DNA of 64,000 nt, taken from positions 1,798,001 through 1,862,000 of the forward strand of contig NW_024104898.1 of the NCBI RefSeq assembly GCF_003945595.2. Direction: 5' to 3'. The notes under the pieces are model-generated. The model did no database searches. It was given only the letters and a program-made list of their open reading frames with translations, and was not told the DNA's origin. The first letter of the stretch is position 1; each line of letters starts with the position of its first letter. Below are positions 25,680 through 37,673 of the stretch, piece after piece. Source of the stretch: Pipra filicauda. Taxonomy: Eukaryota > Chordata > Aves > Passeriformes > Pipridae. The position numbers and the translations under genes were made by a program.

Positions 25680-26000
25680 GCCTCTTATAGATGTGGTTAA
25701 ATTATCTTAATGTATTTAAACAAAGTGCAATGTCAAAGTAGCATAAATACCATATATCAGCAAAATGGCTGCTTCTCCAGTGTTCTGCTTGCTGATGCCA
25801 AATGAAATACTTCTCATTGTTTATTCACAAAATTCCTTCTTGCCCACTGAATTTTCATATTGCTGGGCTGGGCCAAATAATCAGTTTCCTTTTAAAATAG
25901 AAAACCCATTAGTTCATTCCAATAGGCTTTTCATGTTACATTAAAAACCCTTGGGAGTGCAACGTGATTAGCCTATTTTGGTTTTAATTACTGATGATTG
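25680..26000. promoter_or_regulatory. Candidate conserved non-coding (enhancer-like) segment
   Basis: AT-rich sequence with TGTTTATTC (forkhead-like, about 25818), TAATTA (25985-25990, homeodomain core) and an inverted CCAAT (ATTGG, about 25996). The appearance is that of vertebrate developmental enhancers, but motif density in AT-rich DNA is weak evidence. This is inference only. Confidence 0.15.
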
Positions 26001-28011
26001 GAGCCTACCTGTGGGGAAACTCTGAAAGGCACACAACAGCCAGCCATGCACACCGAGACATTTATGGGGCAGCTAAAGGAGGAGGCTTGAAATGTATGGT
26101 AGCAATTTGGTATACTAGTAGTATTTCCAGCCTTTTTAAAAAGGATGTCCTATGTGCTAAGAAACACACCTGCATCACTTCAGAGATTAATGTGCAATTT
26201 CTTGGCAGTACGTGTGGACATTTCAGTTGTCCATTAGAACGATATAAAACCAGAGGAGAAATTTTTTTGATCAGCTTTAATTGAACAGGAATCTCTTTTC
26301 CTTAAAGTAACCTAGGTGTCTTGGGAAATTTACAAGCCTCCATGAATGCCTGGACAAAAAGTAAAGAAATGACAGAGGCCCCCAAAAGTATAAATCCTCC
26401 TCCATCCTCCTCCATTAGTCAAGTCTCTTCTGTGAATGAGTTAACTTAAAAAAATCATATTACTAAGTATTTTATCAAAGCAAACATTTAATCAAAGTGA
26501 AAGGAAGAGATACTAGTCCCCTTCTGGAATGGGATGGAGACTGCCAAGATGTGTTTTAATTTCTTAAGAAAACAAACTATGTTAAACATTGGGTTTTAAG
26601 CAAGCAGATGCTCATTTATCATTCGTTTTGTCTGTGCATGCACTTGCGATCCTGCTGAACACAAGTTTTATGAAATGGAAATGACCACATGGCCAATACC
26701 TCAAAAATTAATTCAACATGCCCTGCCTCTCGCGTGCAACACATCCTTTTAATGGTGCTTTTCTTCTTTTTTTTTCAGCATTGGACAATGGAAACAGAAC
26801 AACTGCCATCGTGGGAGTTTGGTTCATTGCAGAGACAAACTGTGACTGATGCCGTATGCTATGAGCAGAGTTTGGATACTTTGCAAAGGCTGTGCTTTCA
26901 CGGCCCCACTTCTTTTAGAGGTTATCTCACATTAAAAAAAAAAAAAAAAAAAAGCTTTGCTACTGTTTTAACCCTGGTCTTGCTGCAGACTTCCTAACTG
27001 GGGTCCTAGACCATGTGAGAGGGCCTATAAGAAGTGACCTTCCACTGCCTCAGAACCATGCTGAAGTGCTTTAGGCTGAGTGTTTGGGGTGCCAGAGATG
27101 TCCAGGGATGACAGCAGTTCATGCACACACCAGGTTTTCTCCTCATACATCACAAAACAGCTAAAGGCTGGCTAAGGAAAGCATGAGCAAGCAAAACAGA
27201 ATAGCGTTATAAGCTCAAACTCCTAATTTGCAGGTACAATTGCCACAGTCACTGGAGATTTACATGGTAAGGGCCAAACTGATTTCAGACTGGTTGTTCG
27301 TGAGCAAAATTAAAGTAAGTGCAATTATGACCATGGGTCCTGATGCAGAAAAAAGACTCATTCAGTTGAACACAACTAATGGCCACACATGTCATTGAAG
27401 ACCGTAGCTTTCACCTTCCTCGTAAAGACTCAAGTGGCAGCCATGAACCTGAAGCATAGCCCAGTGACATCATTTATAGTTACCCACCTTGTCTTAGTCA
27501 GGGCAGTATGTTTCCCTAATCAGCAGAGTATAACTTGTTTATTTTTTTGTATCATCCTTGTCGTGCCCACTCTGCTGCTTTGTTCCTCTGCTAGTGATCA
27601 CAACTCACCTGCTCAGCAGAGCTGCCCTAAAGCTCTACAAGCAAGAAGTGACACTGGCTGATGATGAATGCTATCAGCATATCATCACAGTGACTGACAT
27701 CTTTGACACCTCATAAACCCATACTTTAAACAGTCACATACCAGAAGAATCATTTGCTGACCTGTGCTGATGCAAACAGCAATAGCAGAAGCATGTTAAG
27801 TCTGCATACGCAGCTAACAGTTTTGATACTCTATATTATTAGATGCCACAATAATAATTAACTATAAATACCATACACCATGCATGTGACATAGCTACTC
27901 ACCTGGGCTTGAACCTTGAGTTAAGGGCAGCAAGGATGACAGAAGTGAGAAAGGAACAGTGCCTGTGTTTCAGCTCGCCCCTTGCCTGCTTCCAGAGAAA
28001 TTGAGCCTCAG
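26001..28011. other. Unique sequence
   Basis: No gene recognised. A strong acceptor-like tract (26760-26778, T-rich ending CAG) precedes a frame that runs into a 20-A homopolymer at 26934-26953. A tandem 10-bp doublet (TCCTCCTCCA twice) lies near 26396. Confidence 0.45.
26934..26953. repeat. Poly-A homopolymer of 20
   Basis: Twenty uninterrupted A. No AATAAA or retroposed body was recognised upstream. Confidence 0.9.
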
Positions 28012-28039
28012 TTTCTTCAGATCCGAGTATCTGAAGAAA
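28012..28039. repeat. Perfect 11-bp hairpin
   Basis: TTTCTTCAGAT, loop CCGAGT, ATCTGAAGAAA. It sits 130 bases left of a CR1 3' end and is not part of it. Confidence 0.9.
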
Positions 28040-28169
28040 TACTTGCTATCTGGAATATTCCCACTCTGCCAGGGAAGTAACCAGACATTTGTCTTCCCAA
28101 CAGCATTGAAAACCCCCACTGTGGCTGCCCACAAATAGAGACATTAGTCATAATACTAGGGGTTAGGGG

Positions 28170-28990
28170 AATAGAGTATTTCATTTGGAAGGGACCTGCA
28201 ATGATCATTTAGTTCAACTGCCTGACTAATTCAGGGCGAAACAAGTTAAACCATGTTTAGGGCATTGCTTAATTACTTCTTAAATGGCACTGACCACCTT
28301 GCTAGAAAGCCTGTTCAGTATTTGAGCACCCTCTCAGTAAAGAAATGCTTCCTAATGTCCAGTCTAAACCTCCCCTGATGCAGTTTTGAACCATTCCTAT
28401 CAGTGGATCCCAGGGAGAAGAGCTCAGCATCTCCCTTTCCACTTCCCCTCCTCAGAGAGCTGTAGAGAGCAAAGAGCTTACCCCTCAAACTTCTTTTCTA
28501 CAAACTAGACAAGTCCTAATTGGGCATTCCTTATAGCCCTTTCACCGGCTTTGTTGCCCTTCTCTGAATCCAGTGACCTTCACATCCTTCTTAATCTGTG
28601 GGGCCCAGAACTGCACACAGTGCTCAAGGTGAGACTGCACCAACACTGCATACAGCAGAATAATCAGCTCTTTGGACCTGCTGGTTGTGCTCTGTTTGAT
28701 GTGCCCCAGGAACGTGGTGCCCTCTTGGCTGCCAGGGCTCACTGCTGACTCACAGTGAGTCTGCTGCTGAGCAGCACCCCCAGAACCCTCCCTTCAAGCC
28801 ACTCCTCTCCCAATTTATACTTGTGCTCAGCATTACTCTGGATTAGTTAAATTTCATCCTATTTATCATAGCCCAATGCTCCAGTCTACCTAGACCCCTC
28901 TCAAGGCCTTCTGTCCCTCAAGAGAGTGAACACCACCCCTCAGTTTGGTATCATCAGCAAACTTGCTAATGATGCATTCAAATCCTGTAT
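28170..28990 (-). mobile_element. CR1 LINE, 5'-truncated, minus strand
   Basis: Plus-strand text starting GGAAGGGACCTGCAATGATC is the reverse complement of a CR1 3' end. It is followed in order by antisense of the CR1 3' UTR and ORF2 C-terminal region: GAAATGCTTCCTAATGTCCA; TCTGTGGGGCCCAGAACTG; GTGCCCTCTTGGCTGCCAGG. The minus frame near 28610 encodes HLEHCVQFWAPQIKKD, a hallmark of CR1 ORF2 after the RT domain. The 5' end is lost near 28990 in the antisense of the RT motif C region. Stops and indels make it non-functional. It is of intermediate divergence. Confidence 0.92.
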
Positions 28991-31625
28991 GTTGGACCTG
29001 ATAGTGTCCTTTGCAAATAAATGAAAACTGATATTTTTGATTTCAGTTTTATATTTGATTAACCATTGTAATTTTAGAAAACAATTCATCGAGATGTGGC
29101 CACATGTCACATCTCAATGAAAGCCTTTTGAACTGCAACTTTCTCTAAGGAAATTGGTTTTGTGCTTTGAATTACCTGCAAATCACATTCATATGTCTGA
29201 TTTTTTTTTCCTGGTAATATCATCTTAGTGTCAGCACTCAGGAAGGTTAACTAACAACAGGGATGAAAAGTCCTTGGAAAGACAGGCTCTGTTTGGTGCT
29301 GACTGCTAGGAAATCATTCCTAATGTCTTCATCTCTGCCTTTTCTTGCTTTTTGCGATAGTTACTCTGTTTGGTAACTGCCTACTCTACTCTTCAGAAAG
29401 GAATTTATTTTTCAGCCAAAGGAGAATAGACCTTGGAAAAAGTCTGGAGGTGTCAAAACTGACACCCAAACCTCACCAACGCTCATAGGAGGAAATCCAG
29501 ATATATCCAAGGGAGAGTTCATTCACAGAAGAACCAAGATGGATTTGTGGAGAAGTATTTTAATAATATTAGCAACTAGTGTTTGTTTCAAAAGTCAGTA
29601 TCCAGTGTGTGCATAGATGGTAAATATTTATTTTAAATAATAATATTTTCAACATGGAGCTGGTCCATTGAGCAATGTCCTATTCAATATGTTCATAAGT
29701 CAGTGAGTGAGCTGAGAAGGGACTCCAGGTTTCCTACTAGCCTGCTATCAACTTCTGTGCATGTCAGGCCATGCACTCCCCCTGGGCAGGTTGCCATTTC
29801 TCTGCCAAGGAAGAGGTGACTCCTATCTGCACTACATAACATAAACAAGTCACCCAACTTCACTGCTAAGGAGACATCTGTAGGATCAAGATCACACTCC
29901 ATCTCCAACTCTCTGATTGCTTACTTTGTTCATAGTCTGGCTCACACTTAGGCTGAGGCCATTGATCTACAGACCAGGGATAAACAGGCACAAAAGAGAG
30001 TGCTGACCAGGACTTGGATACTGCCCCCACAGGCATTGTGGGTCCCAGCAGGCTGGGCCATGCCCTGCGCTGAATGCTCTTGCACAGCAGTGGGTCACAT
30101 TAACACTGTAATAAGCCATAGGCTGAGCTTTAAAATGACTATACAGAGAAGATCCAGGAGACAAACCTGGCTTACATATTAGTTTATAAGAGTTTGGCCA
30201 TCTTCTACTGTCATGTCTGAGAGTATTTCCTCAGAAAATTTTATTTTTTCCTTATCTCATGATTTGCTGTTTGTTTGTTTAAGGTTCCTGAAGCACAGTC
30301 CAAGCAGGTTGAACCTTGTGACTTGTGGCTGACTGAATAGTGCTTTGCAAACAAATGTGCCATGACCACAAACTAAAAACAGTGGGCTTCAGTCCCAGGG
30401 AGATCGCCTTTTGCAAGTCTAGTACCTCGCATAGTGGAGTCCATGTCTGCACACATCCGAAGTCCACTTCTGGAGAGGCAAGCTGGCCTTCAGACTGACA
30501 CCCCAGCTGCCTGCTAACCTTCAGCCTTCCACAGCTACATCACCCCTGCAACATGAACAGTCCCCTGTCTTGTGGTTCAGTGAAAAGGCAAACACGAACC
30601 ATGGGGAAGAAATTACTACTCTGTTTTGGTTGTCCTTTCTGGCATCTGGTGGCATTCCCACCATGTCCCCTTGAAAGTCCTGATCGTTCTTTTAAGACTG
30701 CCTCCGTGCTGATAATTCAGTACAACAGCAGCACCTGTTATCCCAATCTCCTCCTCCAGTGCTGGCTGCCTTGGGCTTGTACAGCAGGTACCTCCTGCCT
30801 CTGCATCCCATTCTGCCTCACAGGGAAGGTATGGCCGGATGTCTCTGCTGGTCAATGAGTGTATTTCGCATACCAGCTCATGTTCAGTTCCCTGTACCTT
30901 TTCTGTGGCTATTTTACCTATTTGGTCTCTGGGTACAGTCCATGATGCAAAGCCTGGAGTCTCCCTCTGCTGAAGGACTGTCACTAGTTGTGGCAAAACA
31001 CACAGATTGTCTAAGTCAGATGGTGTCTTTCAGAGACCTTCCTTCTAAGACTTTCTGTGCAGTGTTGGTCTTGTGCTGACCTCTGTCATCTGTACACCTG
31101 CTCAGGAAGGCTCACAGGCCCTCCTGGCTGCAGCACGGTAATATGAAGTCTCTCCTGGTATTGTCTTCTGTACTGCAGCCTCAGATTTTTAACTTCCTGG
31201 TGGTACAGGAGAAGAAGAGCATAAGACAGGAAGATCAGGAGCCAGCAGTTTTAAACCGCCCCCTCTCCTGAATGTATCTGGCTTTTTAGAGAAAATTTCT
31301 ATCTCAGAAGCCATACTTATCTTATTTTACCCTCTTAAATAACTCAGCAACAATTCCTAGTCTTTCAAAAAGTGATAGGGGTGAATGCAAATGTTTGTGC
31401 CTCCCAGTGTGCACGTCCTCGATGTTGTCCATGCAACCCCAACTTGCAGTTGTCTTGAGGCAGCAGCAACTATGTGACTGAGTTTGAGCCAATTATTTCA
31501 AAGGTTAACCCCTGAGGATTTTAACACCTTCACAAATCAACGGTGGTGAAGATGCTCGATGTGCACTTTGGCTTCACAAGACTACAGTCATGTCACTGTT
31601 ACTAGAACAGATGTTGAGACCCATT

Positions 31626-31641
31626 TTATATATATATATAA
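31626..31641. repeat. TA dinucleotide tract
   Basis: Eight alternating TA units. Confidence 0.85.
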
Positions 31642-31699
31642 ATTTATTTATTTTTAGTAAATTATATAAATGCACATATGCCAAATATAAGTGAATTAC

Positions 31700-31700
<1 letters not shown>

Positions 31701-31736
<36 letters not shown>
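31701..31736. repeat. (ATT)12 microsatellite
   Basis: Twelve perfect ATT units, length 36. Likely polymorphic. Confidence 0.95.
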
Positions 31737-31737
<1 letters not shown>

Positions 31738-34700
31738 CTTTCTTAACACCTCAATTAGCCTATTTTTCAAAAGTCCTCTGACATCTGAAAGGTTGGCTTC
31801 TCAGCTCCATCTGTCCCATGCATGCTCCCTAAAGCAGGGGAATGCAAATTATCAGCCCCATGGGGGCTGTAAAACCTAAATGCTTTAGGCAACCCAGAAG
31901 TCCTTTGCTCTATCATCTACCTTGACAGTAAGAGGTAACGGCCCTGTGAAAGGCCTACCTTGCTCCCAGCTAATTCTTTTTCTCACCTGGAGAAGGGAGG
32001 TCTAAGAGCAAATACCTCGGGGTTTCTAGTTTCTGGACAGAAAGGGAACTTGTTGGTGTGCAGTTTGTTGGTTTGGGAAGTTCGTCTTTGCATAGACTAC
32101 AGGCTCTGATTAATGTGATGTTGTTGCTATGGCCATTGCTCTATCCTGCAATGTTTTCTGTTTCTGTCTTTGCTGACAAGGCCTTTAGCACCAGTCTAAG
32201 GGCAACTAGTAATAACAGGGAGGAACAGAGTCATAATGACCGTCCTCTGAGCAAACAATTGATATGCTAATGACGTTGGTGGGAACGCAGCTCGTATCTA
32301 CAAAGACAGGGACTGGAGAATGAAAATAAGACAGGGCAAAGAACAGAGGGGATTAAAAAAATGAAGAAGAATCCTGTGGGATTTTTCCAAGGACCTAGAA
32401 TAATCTTTGTGGAGGAAAGGGAAGGATCCAGTGTGATTTGTACTGGGAGCAAGTCTGGTTTATTAGCTGAGTTAGCAGAGGAACTGACTCAAATTTAATA
32501 TTACTCCACCGTAGAGAGGATATGGAAGTAAAGAAATCTATGCAGAGTTTTTTTATTTGAATTTTATCTTCTGTGCACTTCTGGTACTGAGTAAACAGCT
32601 AAGTTGTTCCAGAATCCCATCTCAACCCAAAGGCATGTTGCCTTTTCAAACCACCAATTATGTGCTCTAAACAGGTACAAAGGATGACCAGATCTCCCAG
32701 GTACCTGTGGTCCTGAAGAATGGGGTGTTTTGAAAGTGGTGGCTGGAACACAAAGCAGTTGTGTTTGAGGCTTCACCTCTCTACAGAACAGCAAGCAAAG
32801 TCAGTGCCCTAGATGTGTTTCAAGACAGGTCATGGAGAAAAGGAAATTGCAGTCTTCCACAGTGTGTCAGGGCCATGGGAAGTTATGTGAATGCCTAAAG
32901 AGGAGATCTGCTCTGGCCAAGTCATGAGCAGTTGCATTTCACACTCATTCTTTTCTTATTTGCCACCAAAAATAATCTATGATTGAACTAGCCATATTAT
33001 TTTAGAAAAAAATGCATTGTCAACCAAAGACTTTAAATAATGGAAAATCTGGAAATCTCTTGTGACTCTGCTCCAGTACTAACACCCTCACTATTACAGA
33101 CTTATTTCTGCTTTCAATTTTTTGAACTTCAGCTTCCACATTTCAGAGTAAAGAACTGCTCTATCTAGATACTTTTTTGTGTAGACACTTTTTAACCCCA
33201 ACCAAGTTGTCTCTTAGCTGTCTCTTTGGTCAGCTGAATAGATAGAATTTCTTAAATCTCTCTTTGTAGGGTGCATTTTTCTCACCAAGAACCATTTTCA
33301 TTCAGTCTAGGATTTGAGCTGAACAAAGCTGAGGGAAAAACTTTGGCCAGACTCTGTTTTGAGAAAACTTAGGAGATAGATGTTAGTATCTGATTACATT
33401 TGGTGTTAATACAAACTTGATTATGCAGCAATAAATTCTGCAGCTTGTATTGTTTTGCTATGACAAAAACCTGAGTCATCCATTACACTTCTCTGTGGAC
33501 TTCTTCCCTTTGAAATGATTATAACAAGCATGATTATATTGCATCAATATAAATCAACAGTGATGCCCTGTCCTGGTTACAATATATTGACGTTTTATTC
33601 ACAACATCATGGGTTTCTTTTCAGGCATTTTCAAAAGTATAAATCTCCCTTTCAGGGTGCTCAGTAGCAAAATTAGCATTTGCTTTTTGTCCCTGTGTTA
33701 CAATTTTTTCATGGTTGTCAGTCCAAGTATTTGGCCTTCAGAGCTGTCTGAGGGAAAGCATAAATCAGATATATAAAAATCCAGTATATAAAATTGTGAG
33801 TTCTCTCACAAGCAAGAAAAAAGTTCCTTTTTGCAAGTGTAAAAGTGAAGGTGAATCTCTGTTTAAAAGTGTGGTCACTGCTTTTTCGCTTCAGAAAACA
33901 TTGCAGCATTATGTTACTACAGTGAGAAAATTGTTATAGGTCAGCTAAAGGCCAGTAAATTGTAACACGCTCTTGCATCTCCCATAGAAGAAATCATGAT
34001 CTCATGATGGAAATGTTCTCTGGGCTATATTATTACTGCAACTTGTCCTCTAAGAACGAGGGCAGAAGCTCGTAATGGATATGGTGCCGGCACAGTTACA
34101 GGAGCGTACTCTCCTATCCACATGCCTCTGCACCACTTCTCCTCCCACAGAAAGGTCAATGACAGAGAGGTGAGAGGATTTACATACGCAGTGCCCTAGA
34201 AAGAAGTACTTCTAGCTAGGTTGGGCCTGGGCTGTAAACAGTCCCACTTATTTCAGCTAAACATTATTAGGGTCATAAAATGTCTCAAGATTCATGCAAA
34301 CTTCATGCCAACTTGGCTGCAGCCCAGGTTCATCTGCTGTAAAAGCCTCCTGAGAACAGTTGGGGAGCTTGGGAGAACCCTGAGTCAGAGCCCGAAAGGG
34401 GTTGCTTTGGGAGGTTTCGTGTCCATTTTTGGCAGGCCAGCTTTCTGTGGGATGAAAGCACTGCAAAAAGAAAAGGAGGTCTTACAGCATCTTGAGGCCC
34501 TCTGTGCCTGTAAGTGACATCTCCAAGTCAATGGCTGGGGCATCCTGGTTTTCGGGTTCATCTGAAAGTGCAGGTGTACTGCTTTGGAAAACAACTGAGA
34601 CTGTGGTGTTGCGAGGTGAGGTTTTGCAGTGCTGCTGGCTTCCATGCTCCAGTGTACAAGGTTGGCCCAGTAATGCTCAGAAATTATTTATTATGCAGGC

Positions 34701-35317
34701 TTTCTTTTCAAGGCAGTGGCCTTTCCTTCTCAGGAAGGTAACAGCTTGTTCCTCTCTCTTTGCAAAATCACTGACTGCCACATTTAACTAGTGGTTGGGC
34801 TCAGTGCTTGTCCTACTTTTCCCCATCCAGTGGCGGGGCATGGTTATGGGGGGAGGTTCAACAGAGTAACCCAAGGCTACAGTTGCAGCCTGGGGATGGG
34901 TTTGGGAGGATGGGGGCATCCCACTTGGATCAATGCAAGGCACACCAGGCATACTGGTGATGCCAAGTGTGATAAAGCTGGAGGGGTGAGGGATGCTGGA
35001 GTCAAGAGTGCCAGCGAGCTCCCGCACACCTCTGAGGTCATCAGCTCTGACCAGGGCATGCTGTAGTACAGGGAGAGAGGGGAGGCCCTCCCAGGCCCAG
35101 GAAAGGGCTGTGCTCCAGTGGCAGGAGAGTAATAAGGCTGCGGCAGCCTGGCGCTGCCTGATTACCTTACAGTGACATGATGACATGCTTTCCAGTTCCA
35201 GGGGACATCTTCCCAAAAGAGATTTTGTATGCTAATCCCTCCTCCCCCCAACAGCCAGGCCTGAGGCTGCCGGCTGCCTGAGCTGCCAAATTCCCAGCAG
35301 GAGTACCCTCTGGTGCA

Positions 35318-35340
35318 CTGATAAGAGGGGATAAAAGCCA
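35318..35340 (+). promoter_or_regulatory. Candidate core promoter: GATA motif plus TATA-like box
   Basis: CTGATAAGAG (a WGATAR GATA-factor motif, about 35318-35328) is directly followed by GGGGATAAAAGCC, a TATA-like box at 35330-35338. A start site would be expected near 35360. The arrangement gains some weight from the ATG and splice donor that follow, but no known gene was matched. Confidence 0.18.
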
Positions 35341-35433
35341 CTCTACCCAAGCTCCCTTGGCTGTGGTGGGTTCTCCCCAGAGCCCTGTGCAGCCAGCCCC
35401 CCACTGGATGCTCCTCCCCACCCTGGGAGGGTG

Positions 35434-35469
35434 ATGCAATCACCCAGTGGGGATGGTGCCTTCGTCCAG
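35434..35469 (+). other. Candidate short first coding exon
   Basis: ATG at 35434 opens 12 codons (MQSPSGDGAFVQ) that end exactly at CAG|GTAAGC, a near-consensus donor (GT at 35470), leaving phase 0. It lies about 95 bases downstream of the TATA-like box. No homologous protein start is recognised, and the frame also stays open past the donor. Speculative. Confidence 0.15.
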
Positions 35470-36099
35470 GTAAGCCTGGACCACCACTCCACAGATGGGG
35501 TCACCCGAGACTCTGGGGAGAAGGGAGAGGATTCCATAGCTCACCACGCCTGTCTTGGTGACTCTGTCAGCATCTGTCTCCTTTGCTGTGCTGGTCAGCC
35601 TGTGAAGCAAAACTGGGCATGCCAGTGATGGATGAGGCTCTTCTCCAAGGGATTACCACTGTCTGAAATACAGGCAGCTCTTTGATCCAAAGCTCAGCGA
35701 GCAGAAGAGGGTCTGCTCTCTCCCATGGTGGTCTCTGAAGCTACCCATGACCCCTGGGGCTAGCAAAAATATATCCCACCGGTCAGAGCACCCTGAGGGT
35801 TTGCTCAGCCGTGCTAATAGAAGCCTCCTCTAGGAGCTGGGAATAGCTGGAGTAGACCACAGATCTTGTCATGGACATAAGAGCAGTAATACACAGCTCT
35901 TTTGTTGATACTCCTGTCCCATGGGGAATTCACCAGTGACCAAACACTTGGGCATATAAGCTCCTCTGCTTTGCTGCAAAATATCTGAAATACAGTCAAG
36001 TTTTGGGCTCCTAGTGTTTTGATTGGCTTTGCTGTCATGCCTTCGGAGATAACTCTTTTAATTTACGTTGCACCAAACACTCCCAGTCAACCCTGAATT
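35470..36099. other. Unique sequence
   Basis: Nothing recognised apart from continuing open frames. It runs up to the left edge of the 36-kb CR1. Confidence 0.4.
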
Positions 36100-37673
36100 G
36101 TGCGGGACCTGCTGTTCCAGCTGGATCCCTACAAATCTACCCAATGGGATTCATCCCAGAATCCTCAAAGAGCTAGTTTGTGTCACTGCACAACCTCTCT
36201 CGATGATTTTTTTAGCAGTCTTGAGCAACCAGAGAGGTCCCAGCTGACTGGAAGCTGGTGAAGGTTGTCCCAGTTTTCAAGAAGGGCTAGAAGGAGGATC
36301 CTGGAAACTACAGGCCTCTCAGTCTCACTTCAGTGCCTGGTAAAGTTTTGGAGAAGATTATTCTGGGAGGTATTGAAAAACACCTGAAAGTCAATGCAGT
36401 TATTCATCACTGCCAGCACAGCTTCATGAGAGGAAAGTCCTGCTTATCCAACCTGATTTCCTTTCATGACAAGGTAACCCACCTAGCTGATCAAGGGAAG
36501 CCAGTTGATGTAATCTTTTTGGATTTCAGTAAAGCTTTTGATATTCTCTCATAGGATCCTTCCGGACAAAATGTCCAGCACACAGCTGGATAAACATATC
36601 ATGTGGTAGGTGAGCAACTGGCTCAAGAGTTGACCACAGAGGGTAATAGTGAATGGGGTGACATCAGACTGGCGACCTGTCACTAATGGGCTTCCACAGG
36701 GCTCCATCTTAGGCCTGTGCTCTTCAACATCTTCATAAATGACTTGGACATGGGACTGGAAGGGATACTAAGTAAGTTTGCAATTGATACAACATTAGGA
36801 GGAGCTGTTGACTCCCTCAAAGGCAAGGAGGCCCTCCAGAGAAACCTTGTCAAATACGAGGGCTGGGTAATCACCAACCATATGAAGTTCAACAAGGGGA
36901 AGTGCCAGATTCTGCACCTGGGATGGGGCAACCCTGGATGTACAGACAGACTGGGGAACAAGATGCTGGAACACAGTGCCACAGAAAGGAATCTGGGGGT
37001 CCTGGTCGATGCCAAGTTGAATATGAGTCAGCAGTGCCCTGGCAGCCAGGAGGGCCAACCATGTCCTGGGGGGCATCAGGCAAAGCATCGCCAGCTGGTT
37101 GAGGGAGGGGATTGTCCCACTCTGCTCTGCACTGGGGCAGCCTCACCTTGAATATTGTGTGCAGTTTGGGGCACTGCAATATAAGAACAATATTAAGCTC
37201 TTAGAGAGCATCCAAAGGAGGGCAACGAAGATGGTGAAGGGCCTTGAGGGGAAGGTGTGTGGGGAGCAGCTGAGGTCACTTGGTCTGTTCAGCCTGGAGA
37301 AGAGGAGACTGAGGGGAGACCTCACTGCAGTCTACAACTTCCTTGCGAGGAGAAGAGGAGGGGCAGGCACTGATCTCTTCTCTGTGGTGACCAGTGATCA
37401 GTGACAGGACCCGAGGGAATGGCCTGAAGTTGTGTCAGGGGAGGTTTAGGCTGGATATTAGAAGGAGGGTTTTCACCCAGAGGATAGTTGGGCACTGAAC
37501 AGGCTCCCCAGGGAAGTGGTCACAGCACCAAGTGTGACAGAGTTCAGAAAGCATTTGGACAATACTCTGGGGCACATGGTATGACTCTTGGGGATGGTCC
37601 TGTGCAGGGTCAGGAGTTGGACTGGATGACCCTTTCGGGTCCCTTCCACCTCAGCATATTTTGTGATTCTGTT
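36100..37673 (+). mobile_element. CR1 LINE, 5'-truncated, plus strand (longest copy)
   Basis: The copy begins near GACCTGCTGTTCCAGCTGGA and includes most of the reverse transcriptase, the ORF2 C-terminal region and the 3' UTR. It ends in the CR1 tail TTTTGTGATTCTGT (about 37672). RT motif A is intact: VIFLDFSKAFD at about 36507-36539, followed soon by a stop (36552). The same frame resumes at 36717 with LFNIFINDLD and FAIDTTL. That box is normally F-A-D-D, so a catalytic aspartate has been replaced by isoleucine. A frame shift near 37100 moves the C-terminal region ([33 protein letters not shown]) to another frame. The endonuclease domain is absent. The element is dead. Confidence 0.95.

Larger units (their letters stand above)
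28991..35280. other. Unique sequence
   Basis: No gene recognised. It holds a TA tract (31626-31641) and an ATT microsatellite (31701-31736). Open frames overlap on both strands at 30.55-31.08 kb (101 and 106 codons on plus, 126 on minus) without known motifs. GTAAGT at 34510 is a consensus splice-donor string, with a possible acceptor (TTATTTCAG) ending at about 34257, but the interval has no recognisable coding content. Confidence 0.45.

Noticed and set aside
26934..26953. Poly-A tail of a processed pseudogene
   Set aside because: No polyadenylation signal, target-site duplication or gene-like body was found upstream.
26689..26997. Plus-strand ORF behind a strong splice acceptor, ending in a lysine run
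   Set aside because: The lysines are a 20-A homopolymer, no donor follows and no family is recognisable; the acceptor-like tract alone is not enough.
34258..34509. Internal exon between TTATTTCAG and GTAAGT
   Set aside because: The splice strings are good, but the enclosed sequence has no recognisable product and both strings are common by chance in this length.
34788..35216. 142-codon minus-strand ORF
   Set aside because: Overlaps equally open plus-strand frames in a GC-richer patch; proline/serine/histidine-rich product without a known domain.
36333..37404. Functional CR1 reverse transcriptase gene
   Set aside because: In-frame stop after motif A, a frame shift near 37100, a substituted F-A-D-D box and no endonuclease domain.
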